The notes: generated by a model not told the origin, from the letters alone. 55,504 nucleotides of DNA from Pseudomonas helleri (GCF_009600315.1 NZ_WIWC01000033.1:1-55504); one strand, 5' to 3'; counted from the first letter of the stretch, positions 1-9,205 are shown. A program made the numbers and translations.

Positions 1-46
1 ACGCTGAGTTCGGAATAAGACATAGGGCAGCACCGTACCGGAAAGG

Positions 47-937
47 TCAGGTGTTGCACTCAGTTTTTGCCGCCGCCTTGGGTATAAAAATAAGCACCCC
101 GTCTACGGCCATTGAAAATAAGGAAAAGCTGAAGGTTTGCCAGTCTTGGTTGAGGTTTGAAATATAAGCCGTTAGCGATTCGTTAATATCAAGCGCTGTG
201 TGTTGCGTTAGAAAGCCATGAGCCAGATCTGTTTTCAGGTTTGCAATATGGCTATCGCGTATTTTTTCTTTAAGTCGTATTTGTTTACCTCGATCATTAA
301 GCCCTAATAGTTCTTTGAGATAGGCCTTGTAACGCTTCCCTAGGTCGAGTGTGCGGCATAAGTGGATAAACCCTGCGATGGGCATTTTTTGAGTTATATC
401 ATCGCGTGCTTCAAAGCGTCCGAGCTCATCCGGACGGCTGATAAATCCTGATTCAGGCAGGTAGGCATTGGGCAAGCTTTCAGCGAGTTCGAAATTGTGC
501 AGGGCCGCTTGAAGTAACGTGACTCGCCACGTTCGGGAGCCGCCGTCAGGGAATCCAACGATGGGCAGGGTGGAGGGCGCGTACAGATTGATATAAATAT
601 CATTCACATCTAAATCAATTAGGTAGTGAGTGTTGATGTATTGCTTGAGTAAAGGCTCGGCGAACGCTAGCACGTCCAGGCTGTTTGCCAGTTCTGTTTC
701 GAGGTTCTGATGGGCAACCTGGCGCTGGTAAAGCAAGTTTTTGAAGACGCTATTTTGTGTGGAGGTGATATTTTTCAATGAGGCGTGAAGTGTTGGGTTG
801 GTGTTTTTTAAAGCGGTTAAAGTGTGTGGCGGTAATGACAGCGCCCATGAGGGGAGGGCATTTTTAATAGGGTTTAAATGCGCAAGTTTTGGAGTGGGGC
901 GGTTGGGGTAAGGCGTGATAGTGGATAGCATGCTCAT
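47..937 (-). CDS. DUF6543 / dermonecrotic-toxin-like protein, probable frameshifted N-terminal part
   Basis: The reading frame gives 296 residues. It resembles from memory the N-terminal region of the very large Pseudomonas DUF6543 (dermonecrotic toxin N-terminal-like) proteins, notably around residues 135-165 (SRTWRVTLLQAALHNFE). Those proteins normally exceed 1000 residues, so this one is much too short. The frame stops at 47-49, but just before it the coding strand has an AAAAA run (about 64-68). Removing one A keeps a frame open to the left edge (continuing KLSATPDLSGTVLPYV). I infer a frameshift, or a sequencing error, in the homopolymer, with the rest of the gene outside the window. No signal peptide is visible. 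Function as a toxin is family inference only. Confidence 0.6.
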   Translation of the reverse strand: MSMLSTITPYPNRPTPKLAHLNPIKNALPSWALSLPPHTLTALKNTNPTLHASLKNITSTQNSVFKNLLYQRQVAHQNLETELANSLDVLAFAEPLLKQYINTHYLIDLDVNDIYINLYAPSTLPIVGFPDGGSRTWRVTLLQAALHNFELAESLPNAYLPESGFISRPDELGRFEARDDITQKMPIAGFIHLCRTLDLGKRYKAYLKELLGLNDRGKQIRLKEKIRDSHIANLKTDLAHGFLTQHTALDINESLTAYISNLNQDWQTFSFSLFSMAVDGVLIFIPKAAAKTECNT

Positions 938-1262
938 GAGGGTTTTCTTTAGAGATAAGGTTTTCTCATTTTAGTGTAGAGGTCTGTTTTGAAACGTTGA
1001 ATGTGTAGTTGTATTTATATACATATATAGTTTAATTGGTTAAATATACTCATGGTTTATGCCAGTCGATGGGTCAAGTCGGGCTAACTTAGACGCTCTC
1101 TTGCGAGTGCAGTTGACCGTAAGCCAAGACATTGGGCGCGCCAGGGCAACCTCAATGACGAGCGCGCAAGGGCAGTAGCGGCTAGCGCTAGGAGAAATCA
1201 ATTTGGTTTTACAGTGCCGAACGGGAGGCGCAGCGTTTAAACTGCGCCTTTGTGACGGAATA
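938..1262. other. Intergenic region without a supported gene
   Basis: This stretch separates the toxin-like gene from the aru operon. It contains an A+T-rich segment around 1005-1050 (TATATACATATATAG), which fits a promoter region for the minus-strand gene or a junction of different origin. No RNA gene or convincing protein is seen. The short minus-strand frame at 1040-1270 has no ribosome site and runs over the aruC control region. Confidence 0.5.
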
Positions 1263-1329
1263 TGTCGCATTGTCGAAAGCCTTGGAAAAAATGGGTTGAG
1301 CGCTATAAGAAGTTGTCGCTTGGCGGCAA
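1263..1329 (+). promoter_or_regulatory. Probable aruC promoter with two ArgR half-sites
   Basis: Two copies of the Pseudomonas ArgR half-site TGTCGC-N8-AA are present, at 1263-1278 and 1314-1329. Between them lies a sigma-70-like promoter: TTGGAA at 1282-1287, a 16-base spacer, and TATAAG at 1304-1309. One half-site ends just upstream of the -35 and the other starts just after the -10. ArgR is known to control the aru operon in Pseudomonas aeruginosa, so this layout fits arginine-responsive control. Which half-site activates or represses cannot be told from sequence. Confidence 0.65.
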
Positions 1330-1405
1330 GGCTTGCCCTAGATGTGTCCCTACAATCCCCCCATCGCTTGCCAGTTTAGGCAGGCGTTCTTCTCAGGAGA
1401 CTCCG

Positions 1406-2626
1406 ATGTCCGTTGAGCAAGCCCCGGTGCAACGCGCCGATTTCGATCAGGTCATGGTTCCCAACTACGCACCTGCGGCCTTTATTCCCGTTCGTGGTGC
1501 CGGTTCGCGCGTGTGGGACCAAGCGGGCCGAGAACTGATCGACTTCGCAGGCGGGATTGCCGTAAACGTGCTGGGCCACGCACACCCGGCTTTGGTCGGT
1601 GCGTTGACTGAGCAGGCTAATACCTTGTGGCACGTGTCGAACGTGTTCACCAACGAGCCGGCTTTGCGTCTGGCTAAAAAGCTGGTGGACTCGACCTTCG
1701 CCGAGCGTGTGTTCTTTTGTAACTCGGGTGCTGAAGCCAACGAGGCCGCTTTCAAGCTGGCCCGTCGTGTTGCATTCGATCGCTTTGGTGAAGAGAAGTA
1801 CGAAATCATTGCTGCACTCAACAGCTTTCACGGCCGCACGCTGTTTACGGTGAACGTGGGCGGGCAGTCGAAATACTCTGACGGTTTCGGTCCGAAAATC
1901 ACCGGTATTACCCACGTCCCGTTCAACGACCTTGACGCTTTGAAAGCGGCAATCTCGGACAAGACCTGCGCGGTGGTTCTTGAGCCGATCCAGGGTGAAG
2001 GCGGCGTGCTGCCGGCTGAGCTTTCTTACCTGCAAGGCGCTCGCGATCTGTGCAACCAGCACGATGCGCTGCTGGTATTTGACGAAGTGCAAACCGGCAT
2101 GGGCCGTACTGGCCACCTGTTTGCTTACCAGTACTACGGCGTCACGCCGGACATTCTGACCAGCGCTAAAAGTCTGGGCGGTGGTTTCCCGATCGCCGCC
2201 ATGTTGACCACTGAAGCGTTGGCCAAGCATTTAGTTGTGGGCACACACGGCACCACGTACGGCGGTAACCCGCTGGCGTGCGCGGTAGGCAATGCAGTGA
2301 TCGATGTGGTCAACACGCCTGAGGTACTCAATGGCGTTAAAGCCAGGCACAACCAGTTCAAAACTCGCCTTGAAGCCATCGGCCAGCAATACGGTGTGTT
2401 TACTGAAGTGCGTGGCATGGGCTTATTGATCGGCTGTGTATTGAGCGATACCTGGAAAGGTAAAGCGAAGGACATTTTCAATGCCTGCGAAAAAGAAAAT
2501 CTGATGATTCTGCAGGCTGGCCCGGATGTGGTGCGCTTCGCGCCAAGTCTGGTGGTTGAAGAGGCTGATATAGAAGAAGGCTTGAACCGCTTCGAGCGCG
2601 CGGTGAAAACACTCACTCAAGTCTGA
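1406..2626 (+). CDS. aruC: Acetylornithine/succinylornithine aminotransferase
   Basis: This cytosolic PLP enzyme transaminates succinylornithine to succinylglutamate semialdehyde in the arginine succinyltransferase pathway, and can also act on acetylornithine. The product is 406 residues, the usual AruC/ArgD length. The PLP lysine is Lys255 in SAKSLGGGFP, preceded by the DEVQTGMGRTG strand-turn motif; the glycine-rich CNSGAEANEAA motif lies near residue 110. I chose the ATG at 1406 because it follows AGGAG (1395-1399), matches the conserved MSVEQAPVQR-type N-terminus, and lies downstream of the promoter. The frame open from 1262 would start inside the regulatory region. It is the first gene of the aru set. 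Confidence 0.95.
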   Translation: MSVEQAPVQRADFDQVMVPNYAPAAFIPVRGAGSRVWDQAGRELIDFAGGIAVNVLGHAHPALVGALTEQANTLWHVSNVFTNEPALRLAKKLVDSTFAERVFFCNSGAEANEAAFKLARRVAFDRFGEEKYEIIAALNSFHGRTLFTVNVGGQSKYSDGFGPKITGITHVPFNDLDALKAAISDKTCAVVLEPIQGEGGVLPAELSYLQGARDLCNQHDALLVFDEVQTGMGRTGHLFAYQYYGVTPDILTSAKSLGGGFPIAAMLTTEALAKHLVVGTHGTTYGGNPLACAVGNAVIDVVNTPEVLNGVKARHNQFKTRLEAIGQQYGVFTEVRGMGLLIGCVLSDTWKGKAKDIFNACEKENLMILQAGPDVVRFAPSLVVEEADIEEGLNRFERAVKTLTQV

Positions 2627-2747
2627 GAGTGACCTCGACGCTTGAGACATCAGGCGTCAATTTTTTATGTGCGAGCCTGTGCGCCATGCTGTACATGCGC
2701 AGGCTCAACTTCCCCCCCCTTTTATTTTTTGATTAAGGAGTGACACC

Positions 2748-3767
2748 ATGCTGGTGATGCGCCCCGCGCAAATGGCTGACCTGGACGAGGTACAGCGTCT
2801 GGCTGCGGACAGCCCGATTGGTGTCACTTCCTTGCCCGACGATGTGGGTCGCTTGCGCGACAAGATTGCAGCGTCCGAAACTTCTTTTGCCGCTGAAGTC
2901 AGCTTTAACGGCGAGGAGAGTTATTTTTTTGTGCTTGAGGACAGCGCCACGGGAAAGCTGGTGGGGTGTTCGGCCATCGTCGCGTCGGCGGGTTATTCGG
3001 AGCCGTTCTACAGCTTCCGTAACGAAACCTTCGTGCACGCCTCCCGTGAGCTGAAAATCCACAACAAGATTCATGTCTTGTCCCAATGCCACGACCTGAC
3101 AGGCAATAGCCTGTTGACCAGTTTTTATGTCGTGCCTCAATTGGTGGGTTCTGCGTGGGCTGAACTTAACTCCCGCGGCCGACTGCTGTTTGTCGCTAAT
3201 CATCCGGAACGCTTTGCCGATTCGGTGGTGACTGAAATTGTCGGTTACAGCGATGAGAACGGTGACTCGCCGTTCTGGGATGCGATTGGTCGTAACTTCT
3301 TCGATTTGAATTACGCAGCTGCCGAGCGCTTGTGCGGGCTGAAAAGCCGCACGTTCCTTGCGGAGCTGATGCCGCACTATCCGATCTATGTGCCGTTGCT
3401 GCCGGACTCTGCCCAAGAGGCAATGGGCCAGGTTCATCCGCGTGCGCAGATCACCTTTGACATCCTGATGCGTGAAGGCTTCGAGACCGATCATTACATC
3501 GATATTTTCGACGGCGGGCCAACCCTGCATGCACGGGTTTCAGGCATTCGCTCCATTGCGCAAAGCCGCGTGGTGCCCGTCAAGATCGGTGCGCAGAGCA
3601 CTGGCGGCGGTCGTCAATACCTGGTGGCCAATGCCCAGTTGCAGGATTATCGCGCGGTCTTGCTTGACCTCGATTGGGCACCCGGCAAGCCGGTCACGCT
3701 GGATCTGGAAGCGGCCGATGCGCTCGGTGTTGGCGAAGGCGCCAGCGTACGAGTGGTGGCGGTTTAA
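2748..3767 (+). CDS. aruF: Arginine/ornithine N-succinyltransferase, alpha subunit
   Basis: AruF with AruG forms the heteromeric enzyme that transfers succinyl from succinyl-CoA to arginine or ornithine, the committed step of the pathway. The 339-residue product is of the AstA family; landmarks are MLVMRPAQMADLD at the N-terminus, TGNSLLTSFYV near residue 122, and SPFWDAIGRNFF near 176. It is a clear paralogue of the next gene: the same blocks recur there in changed form. ATG 2748 follows AAGGAG (2735-2740). A 121-base gap separates it from aruC, without an obvious terminator, so cotranscription is likely. Confidence 0.95.
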   Translation: MLVMRPAQMADLDEVQRLAADSPIGVTSLPDDVGRLRDKIAASETSFAAEVSFNGEESYFFVLEDSATGKLVGCSAIVASAGYSEPFYSFRNETFVHASRELKIHNKIHVLSQCHDLTGNSLLTSFYVVPQLVGSAWAELNSRGRLLFVANHPERFADSVVTEIVGYSDENGDSPFWDAIGRNFFDLNYAAAERLCGLKSRTFLAELMPHYPIYVPLLPDSAQEAMGQVHPRAQITFDILMREGFETDHYIDIFDGGPTLHARVSGIRSIAQSRVVPVKIGAQSTGGGRQYLVANAQLQDYRAVLLDLDWAPGKPVTLDLEAADALGVGEGASVRVVAV

Positions 3768-3822
3768 CGCGTTTGAGCGAGTTTCGCAGGGCGCGCCAGC
3801 GCGGCCTGTTTAAGGAGATAGC

Positions 3823-4860
3823 ATGATCGTTCGTCCTGTACGCAACAGCGATTTACCGGCCTTGATTGAACTGGCCCGCAGCACCGGCACTGGCTTGACG
3901 ACGCTGCCTGCCAACGAAGAGCGTTTGCTGCACCGGGTGACCTGGGCAGAGAAAACCTTTCGTGGTGAAGCCTCGCGCGGCGACGCCGACTACCTGTTTG
4001 TGCTTGAAAACGATGAAGGCAAGGTGGTTGGTATTTCCGCCATCGCCGGTGCCGTCGGCCTGCGTGAGCCGTGGTACAACTTCCGCGTGGGCCTGACCGT
4101 CAGCGCCTCTCAGGAACTGAACATTTACCGCGAAATCCCAACACTGTTTCTGGCCAATGACCTGACCGGCAACTCGGAGCTGTGCTCGTTGTTCCTCAGT
4201 GCAGACTACCGAACAGGCCTTAATGGTCGCTTGTTGGCCAAGGCTCGGATGCTGTTTATTGCCGAGTTCCCGGAACTGTTCGGCAACAAGATCATTGCCG
4301 AGATGCGCGGCATGTCCGACGCCGCCGGTCGTTCACCATTCTGGGAAAGTCTGGGGCGGCATTTCTTCAAGATGGAGTTCAGCCAGGCGGACTACCTCAC
4401 AGGTGTCGGCAACAAGGCGTTTATCGCCGAGTTGATGCCTAAGTTCCCGGTGTATACGTGCTTCCTGTCAGAAGATGCCCGTGCGGTCATCGGCAAGGTG
4501 CACACCGACACAGAGCCCGCCTTGAACATGCTTAAAAGCGAAGGCTTTAGCTATCAGGGTTACGTCGATATTTTTGATGCCGGCCCGGCGGTGGAGTGTG
4601 AAACCGGCAAAATCCGCGCAGTGCGTGACAGCGAAGCGTTGGTGCTGGCTATAGGCACACCGGGTGACGATGCCACGCCTTATCTGATTCACAACCGCAA
4701 GCGTGAAGATTGCCGGATTACGGCTGCCCCGGCACGCTTGGCGGCAGGCACGCTGGTGGTTGATCCGCAGACGGCCAAGCGCCTTCAATTGACTGCGGGC
4801 GATCAAGTGCGCGCTGTGGCGTTGTCGGCACAGGCAGTAGCCCCACGGGAGTCGAAATAA
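3823..4860 (+). CDS. aruG: Arginine/ornithine N-succinyltransferase, beta subunit
   Basis: Second subunit of the succinyl-CoA:arginine succinyltransferase. The 345-residue product parallels AruF block by block (MIVRPVRNSDLPAL, TGNSELCSLFLS, SPFWESLGRHFF, ELMPKFPVYTCF), the signature of the duplicated AstA pair found in Pseudomonas, whereas enterics have a single AstA. ATG 3823 follows TAAGGAG. The stop TAA shares one base with the aruD start (TAATG at 4858-4862), so the two are probably translationally coupled. Confidence 0.95.
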   Translation: MIVRPVRNSDLPALIELARSTGTGLTTLPANEERLLHRVTWAEKTFRGEASRGDADYLFVLENDEGKVVGISAIAGAVGLREPWYNFRVGLTVSASQELNIYREIPTLFLANDLTGNSELCSLFLSADYRTGLNGRLLAKARMLFIAEFPELFGNKIIAEMRGMSDAAGRSPFWESLGRHFFKMEFSQADYLTGVGNKAFIAELMPKFPVYTCFLSEDARAVIGKVHTDTEPALNMLKSEGFSYQGYVDIFDAGPAVECETGKIRAVRDSEALVLAIGTPGDDATPYLIHNRKREDCRITAAPARLAAGTLVVDPQTAKRLQLTAGDQVRAVALSAQAVAPRESK

Positions 4861-6326
4861 TGAGCACGTTGTATATTGCAGGCGCTTGGCAGAACGGTCT
4901 GGGCGAGGTTGTTGAATCGCTGAACCCGGTGACTCAGCAGGTGGTATGGACGGGCAATAGTGCCAATGCCGAACAAGTCAGTGAAGCGGTCAAGGCGGCC
5001 CGCGAGGCTTTTCCGGCCTGGGCCAAGCGAACGTTTGAAGAGCGCCTGACGGTCCTTGAAGCCTTCGCCGCGAGCCTGAAAAGCCATGCCGATGAGCTGG
5101 CTCATTGCATTGGCGAAGAAACCGGTAAACCGTTGTGGGAGTCGGCCACTGAAGTCACCAGCATGATCAACAAGGTGGGGATTTCAGTACAAAGCTACCG
5201 CGAGCGCACAGGTGAAAAAAGCACCCCGCTGGGCGATGCCACGGCCGTTTTGCGGCACAAGCCGCACGGTGTGGTTGCAGTCTTCGGGCCTTATAACTTT
5301 CCGGGTCATTTGCCCAACGGGCACATTGTGCCGGCGTTGTTGGCAGGCAACTGCGTGGTATTTAAACCGAGTGAACTGACCCCGAAAGTCGCTCAACTGA
5401 CGGTCAAATGCTGGGTCGAAGCCGGACTGCCAGCCGGGGTGTTGAACCTGCTGCAAGGTGCGCGCAAGACCGGTGTGGCGTTGGCGGCTCACGCAGGGAT
5501 CGACGGGCTGTTCTTTACCGGCTCCAGCAGCACCGGCAACAGCCTGCACCAGCAATTTGCCGGTCGCCCGGACAAAATCCTGGCGCTGGAAATGGGCGGT
5601 AACAACCCGCTGGTGGTCGATCAGGTGGCTGATCTGGAAGCTGCCGTTTACACCATCATTCAGTCCGCTTTTATCTCGGCGGGGCAGCGTTGTACCTGTG
5701 CGCGTCGATTGCTCGTGCCTCAAGGCGCATGGGGTGACAGCCTGTTGGTACGTCTGGTTGAAGTCAGCAAAAGTATCGAGGTCGGTGCTTTTGACCAGCA
5801 ACCTGCACCGTTTATGGGCTCGGTCATTTCCCTTTCAGCGGCGCGTGACTTGATGTCCGCGCAGACGCTGTTGATCGACAGTGGCGCCAAGGTTCTGCTG
5901 CGCATGACGCAACCCACCCACACCTCAGCCTTGTTGACCCCCGGCATCATCGATGTGACCGAAGTCAGTGAACGTTCTGACGAAGAACTGTTCGGCCCGT
6001 TGTTGCAGGTCATTCGTTACGCTGACTTTGATGCAGCGATTGCCGAGGCCAACAACACGGCCTTTGGTTTGGCGGCAGGTCTGTTATCCGACTCAGAAGC
6101 ACGCTATCAGCGATTCTGGCTGGAAAGCCGGGCAGGCATCGTCAACTGGAACAAGCAACTGACGGGGGCGGCCAGCAGTGCACCCTTTGGTGGCATCGGC
6201 GCGTCGGGTAATCACCGCGCGAGCGCGTATTACGCGGCTGACTATTGCGCATACCCGGTGGCGTCGCTTGAAACCGCGACACTGGCACTACCCGCGGCGT
6301 TGACGCCCGGCGTGCATTTGTCCTGA
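4860..6326 (+). CDS. aruD: Succinylglutamate semialdehyde dehydrogenase
   Basis: NAD(P)-dependent aldehyde dehydrogenase oxidising N-succinylglutamate semialdehyde to N-succinylglutamate. The 488-residue product has the normal AstD length. The catalytic cysteine is Cys278 in SAGQRCTCARR and the general base is Glu244 in LEMGGNNP; the cofactor-binding GSSSTGNSLHQ segment is near residue 221. The start ATG overlaps the aruG stop by one base. Although the pathway places AruB before AruC and AruD, gene order here is C-F-G-D-B-E, as in P. aeruginosa. Confidence 0.95.
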   Translation: MSTLYIAGAWQNGLGEVVESLNPVTQQVVWTGNSANAEQVSEAVKAAREAFPAWAKRTFEERLTVLEAFAASLKSHADELAHCIGEETGKPLWESATEVTSMINKVGISVQSYRERTGEKSTPLGDATAVLRHKPHGVVAVFGPYNFPGHLPNGHIVPALLAGNCVVFKPSELTPKVAQLTVKCWVEAGLPAGVLNLLQGARKTGVALAAHAGIDGLFFTGSSSTGNSLHQQFAGRPDKILALEMGGNNPLVVDQVADLEAAVYTIIQSAFISAGQRCTCARRLLVPQGAWGDSLLVRLVEVSKSIEVGAFDQQPAPFMGSVISLSAARDLMSAQTLLIDSGAKVLLRMTQPTHTSALLTPGIIDVTEVSERSDEELFGPLLQVIRYADFDAAIAEANNTAFGLAAGLLSDSEARYQRFWLESRAGIVNWNKQLTGAASSAPFGGIGASGNHRASAYYAADYCAYPVASLETATLALPAALTPGVHLS

Positions 6327-6335
6327 CAACAACCC

Positions 6336-6427
6336 TGTAGCCGCCGCTGCCGCAGGCTGCGAATAGGTCTGCGAGGCGCTAAAACGGATTGCTTCGCAAC
6401 CCTTCGCAGCCTTCGGCGGCGGCTACA
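6336..6427. repeat. REP-like inverted repeat between aruD and aruB
   Basis: Two arms, 6336-6361 (TGTAGCCGCCGCTGCCGCAG...) and 6405-6427 (CGCAGCCTTCGGCGGCGGC...), are imperfect reverse complements around a 43-base loop. This is a typical Pseudomonas intergenic palindrome. Its position inside the operon could affect mRNA stability or the ratio of upstream to downstream products, but that is inference. Confidence 0.7.
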
Positions 6428-6478
6428 AAAACAGTCTTGTAGCGTCTTTTATTACAACAGTTTGCCGGAGCCTCGCTG

Positions 6479-7825
6479 ATGAAGTCCTTTGAAGTCAATT
6501 TTGACGGTTTAGTGGGGCCGACCCATAACTATGGCGGCTTGTCGTTTGGCAACGTCGCTTCCCAGAGCAACAGTCAGCAGGCTTCGAACCCCAGGGAAGC
6601 CGCGCTGCAAGGTCTGGAAAAGATGAAAGCGCTGATGGACATGGGGTTTGTCCAGGGTGTATTGGCACCGCAAGAAAGACCGGATGTGGCGGCTTTGCGT
6701 CGATTGGGTTTTGGTGGTTCTGATGCTCAAGTGATTGAGCGGGCGGCCAAAGAGGCCATGCCCTTGCTGGTGGCCAGTTGCTCGGCATCCAGCATGTGGG
6801 TGGCCAATGCGGCGACGGTGAGCCCGAGCGCAGACACGGCCGATGGTCGTGTGCATTTCACGGCGGCCAACTTGAACTGCAAGTTTCACCGCAGCATCGA
6901 GCACCCGACTACCAGCCGTGTGCTCGGCGCGATGTTTGCCGACCACGATCATTTTGCCCACCACGCAGCGTTGCCAGCGGTGGCTCAATTTGGCGATGAG
7001 GGGGCTGCCAACCACACGCGTTTTTGTCGTGATTATGGTGAGGCAGGCGTTGAGTTTTTTGTGTACGGCCGCAGCGCGTTTGACAGCCGCTACCCGGCGC
7101 CACAGAAGTATCCGGCTCGTCAGACACTGGAAGCGTCTCAAGCCGTGGCCCGGCTGCATGGCCTGAGTGAAGAGGGCGTCGTATTTGCTCAGCAAAACCC
7201 GGCGGTGATCGACCAGGGCGTGTTTCATAACGACGTGATCGCGGTGGGCAACGGTGAGTTGTTGTTTCATCACCAGGATGCCTTTTTGAATACCGAGCAA
7301 ACGCTTGCTGAACTGCACGGTAAATTGGCGGCACGTGGCGCGAACTTCCAGTCAATCAGCGTGCCTCGTGATCAGGTCGCGGTTGAGGATGCGGTGCGTT
7401 CTTATTTGTTCAACAGTCAGCTACTGACCCGTGCCAACGGCTCAATGTTACTGATTGTTCCCGAAGAGTGCCGTGCCAACCCGCGTGTCTGGCAGTATCT
7501 GCAAGGATTGATCGCGTCGGCCGGGCCGATTGCTGAGGTCAAGGTGTTTGACCTCAAGCAGAGCATGCAGAACGGCGGAGGCCCAGCCTGCCTGCGTCTG
7601 CGGGTGGCGTTAAATGAAAAGGAACTGGCGGCTGTCAATCCGGGCGTTATCATGACGCCAGCGCTGTATGAAACACTGACTCAGTGGGTGAGCAAGCATT
7701 ACCGTGACGCCTTGCGCGAAAACGATTTGGCCGACCCGCAGTTGTTGATCGAATGCCGTACGGCACTGGATGAATTAACGAACATCCTTAAACTGGGCTC
7801 GGTTTATCCTTTTCAAATTAATTGA
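6479..7825 (+). CDS. aruB: N-succinylarginine dihydrolase
   Basis: Hydrolyses N-succinylarginine to N-succinylornithine, two ammonia and CO2 by a cysteine-based mechanism of the amidinotransferase fold. The 448-residue product shows the triad expected from E. coli AstB: Glu174 (FGDEGAANHTR), His250 (VFHNDVIAVGN) and Cys371 (NGGGPACLRLRV). The N-terminus MKSFEVNFDGLVGPTHNYGG is characteristic of the family. ATG 6479 follows GGAG (6467-6470). It is separated from aruD by the REP-like palindrome. Confidence 0.96.
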   Translation: MKSFEVNFDGLVGPTHNYGGLSFGNVASQSNSQQASNPREAALQGLEKMKALMDMGFVQGVLAPQERPDVAALRRLGFGGSDAQVIERAAKEAMPLLVASCSASSMWVANAATVSPSADTADGRVHFTAANLNCKFHRSIEHPTTSRVLGAMFADHDHFAHHAALPAVAQFGDEGAANHTRFCRDYGEAGVEFFVYGRSAFDSRYPAPQKYPARQTLEASQAVARLHGLSEEGVVFAQQNPAVIDQGVFHNDVIAVGNGELLFHHQDAFLNTEQTLAELHGKLAARGANFQSISVPRDQVAVEDAVRSYLFNSQLLTRANGSMLLIVPEECRANPRVWQYLQGLIASAGPIAEVKVFDLKQSMQNGGGPACLRLRVALNEKELAAVNPGVIMTPALYETLTQWVSKHYRDALRENDLADPQLLIECRTALDELTNILKLGSVYPFQIN

Positions 7826-7888
7826 TCAAACGCGTGCTCGCGGCTTAAGCCGCAGGCATGCGACTTTACTAAAGATGAGAGCGAAATT

Positions 7889-8176
7889 ATGAGCGATTCC
7901 CTGCAACTGATTCTTGAAGACACTGACGGCACACAGCTTGAAACCTCATGCACGCGCGTGGCGATCATCTGGCAGGGCAAGGAAGTCTGGATTCAACAAG
8001 ACGGCCGTGGCCAGTTGCTGATCGGCGTTGACGTAGAAGAAGGTGATGCTGAATACGCCAACCTGCTGCTGCGCCCATTGGCCACTAACCTGGTCAGCCT
8101 GCAACTTGAAATGGAACCGGCTGATCCGGGCGATGACGAAGACGGTCATGTACATGGCCCAGACTGCAATCACTGA
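7889..8176 (+). CDS. Small conserved aru-operon protein of unknown function
   Basis: A 95-residue acidic protein lies between aruB and aruE. From memory, P. aeruginosa has a similar-sized hypothetical gene in the same place. I see no catalytic motif. The C-terminus is Asp/Glu-rich and ends HVHGPDCNH, a His/Cys cluster that could bind a metal (speculative). It starts 63 bases after aruB and ends 13 bases before aruE, which argues for cotranscription. A 14-base perfect palindrome (GCGGCTTAAGCCGC) lies at 7840-7853 in the upstream gap. Function unknown. Confidence 0.85.
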   Translation: MSDSLQLILEDTDGTQLETSCTRVAIIWQGKEVWIQQDGRGQLLIGVDVEEGDAEYANLLLRPLATNLVSLQLEMEPADPGDDEDGHVHGPDCNH

Positions 8177-8189
8177 TTAAAGGTGCTCT

Positions 8190-9194
8190 ATGCTCGCTCT
8201 CGGCAAGCTGCTTGATCTGACCCTGGCCGGACGTGAACCGGCTGAGAAAACTCAACTGACTGTCGATGGCGTGCGGATGCGCTGGCTGGCCGAGGGGGCC
8301 CTTGAAGTACGCCCTCCAGAGGTGCGCGACAACGGTATGGATTTACTGTTGTCGGCCGGCATTCACGGTAACGAAACAGCGCCGATCGAATTGCTCGATC
8401 GTCTGTTGCATGACATCGCACGGGGCGTTGTAAAACCCCGCGCCCGTATTCTATTTTTGTTTGGCAACCCGGCAGCCATGCGAACGGGCGGTCGCTTTGT
8501 CGAAGAAGACCTCAACCGACTGTTTAACGGTCGCCATGAAAGCAGCAGTGGCTACGAGGCCATGCGCGCTCATGAGCTGGAGCGCTTGGCCACGACCTTT
8601 TTCAGTGTGCCGCAACGTACCCGTCTTCATTACGACCTGCACACCGCCATCCGTGGTTCGAAAATCGAGCAATTCGCGCTTTATCCTTATAAACAAGGGC
8701 GAACGCATTCTCTGCGCGAACTTGGGCGTTTACGAGCGGCTGGCATGCAGGCGGTGTTGCTGCAAAACAAGCCCTCCATTGTCTTCAGTGCGTTTACCTA
8801 TGAACAGCTGGACGTTGAGGCGTTCACCCTCGAGCTGGGTAAGGCGAGACCCTTTGGTCAAAATGAGGGGCTGAACTTGCAGTCTCTTGAGCGGCGCTTA
8901 ACACACATTATTGAAGGCTGCGAACAGCCTGAAGATTCGATTGATGGTCTGGAGCTGTTTCGCGTAGCCCGTGAAGTGATCAAGCACAGCGACAGATTTA
9001 TTCTGCATTTGCCGCTTCATGTCGAAAATTTTGCTGAATTGCCCAAAGGCTATGTCTTAGCTGAAGACCCGGGCCATCCACGTTGGGTGATTGAAGAAGC
9101 GCAGGCTCGAATTATTTTCCCGAACCCCAAAGTGAAGAATGGTTTGCGTGCAGGCATCATTATCGAACCTGAGCGTGCGCCCGTGCTTGTCTGA
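8190..9194 (+). CDS. aruE: Succinylglutamate desuccinylase
   Basis: Zinc hydrolase releasing glutamate and succinate from N-succinylglutamate, the last pathway step. The 334-residue product belongs to the AstE/aspartoacylase M14-like family. Zinc-ligand motifs are visible: SAGIHGNETAPIE near residue 52 (His and Glu) and HYDLHTAIR near 150 (His); FTLELGKARPFG near 212 carries the likely catalytic Glu. ATG 8190 follows AAAGGTG. It is the last gene of the aru set, followed after 11 bases by a strong terminator. Confidence 0.95.
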   Translation: MLALGKLLDLTLAGREPAEKTQLTVDGVRMRWLAEGALEVRPPEVRDNGMDLLLSAGIHGNETAPIELLDRLLHDIARGVVKPRARILFLFGNPAAMRTGGRFVEEDLNRLFNGRHESSSGYEAMRAHELERLATTFFSVPQRTRLHYDLHTAIRGSKIEQFALYPYKQGRTHSLRELGRLRAAGMQAVLLQNKPSIVFSAFTYEQLDVEAFTLELGKARPFGQNEGLNLQSLERRLTHIIEGCEQPEDSIDGLELFRVAREVIKHSDRFILHLPLHVENFAELPKGYVLAEDPGHPRWVIEEAQARIIFPNPKVKNGLRAGIIIEPERAPVLV

Positions 9195-9205
9195 CAGGCT
9201 TAATG

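Noticed and set aside
1262..1405. 48-codon N-terminal extension of aruC
   Set aside because: It covers the ArgR half-sites and promoter; the conserved protein starts at 1406 after AGGAG.
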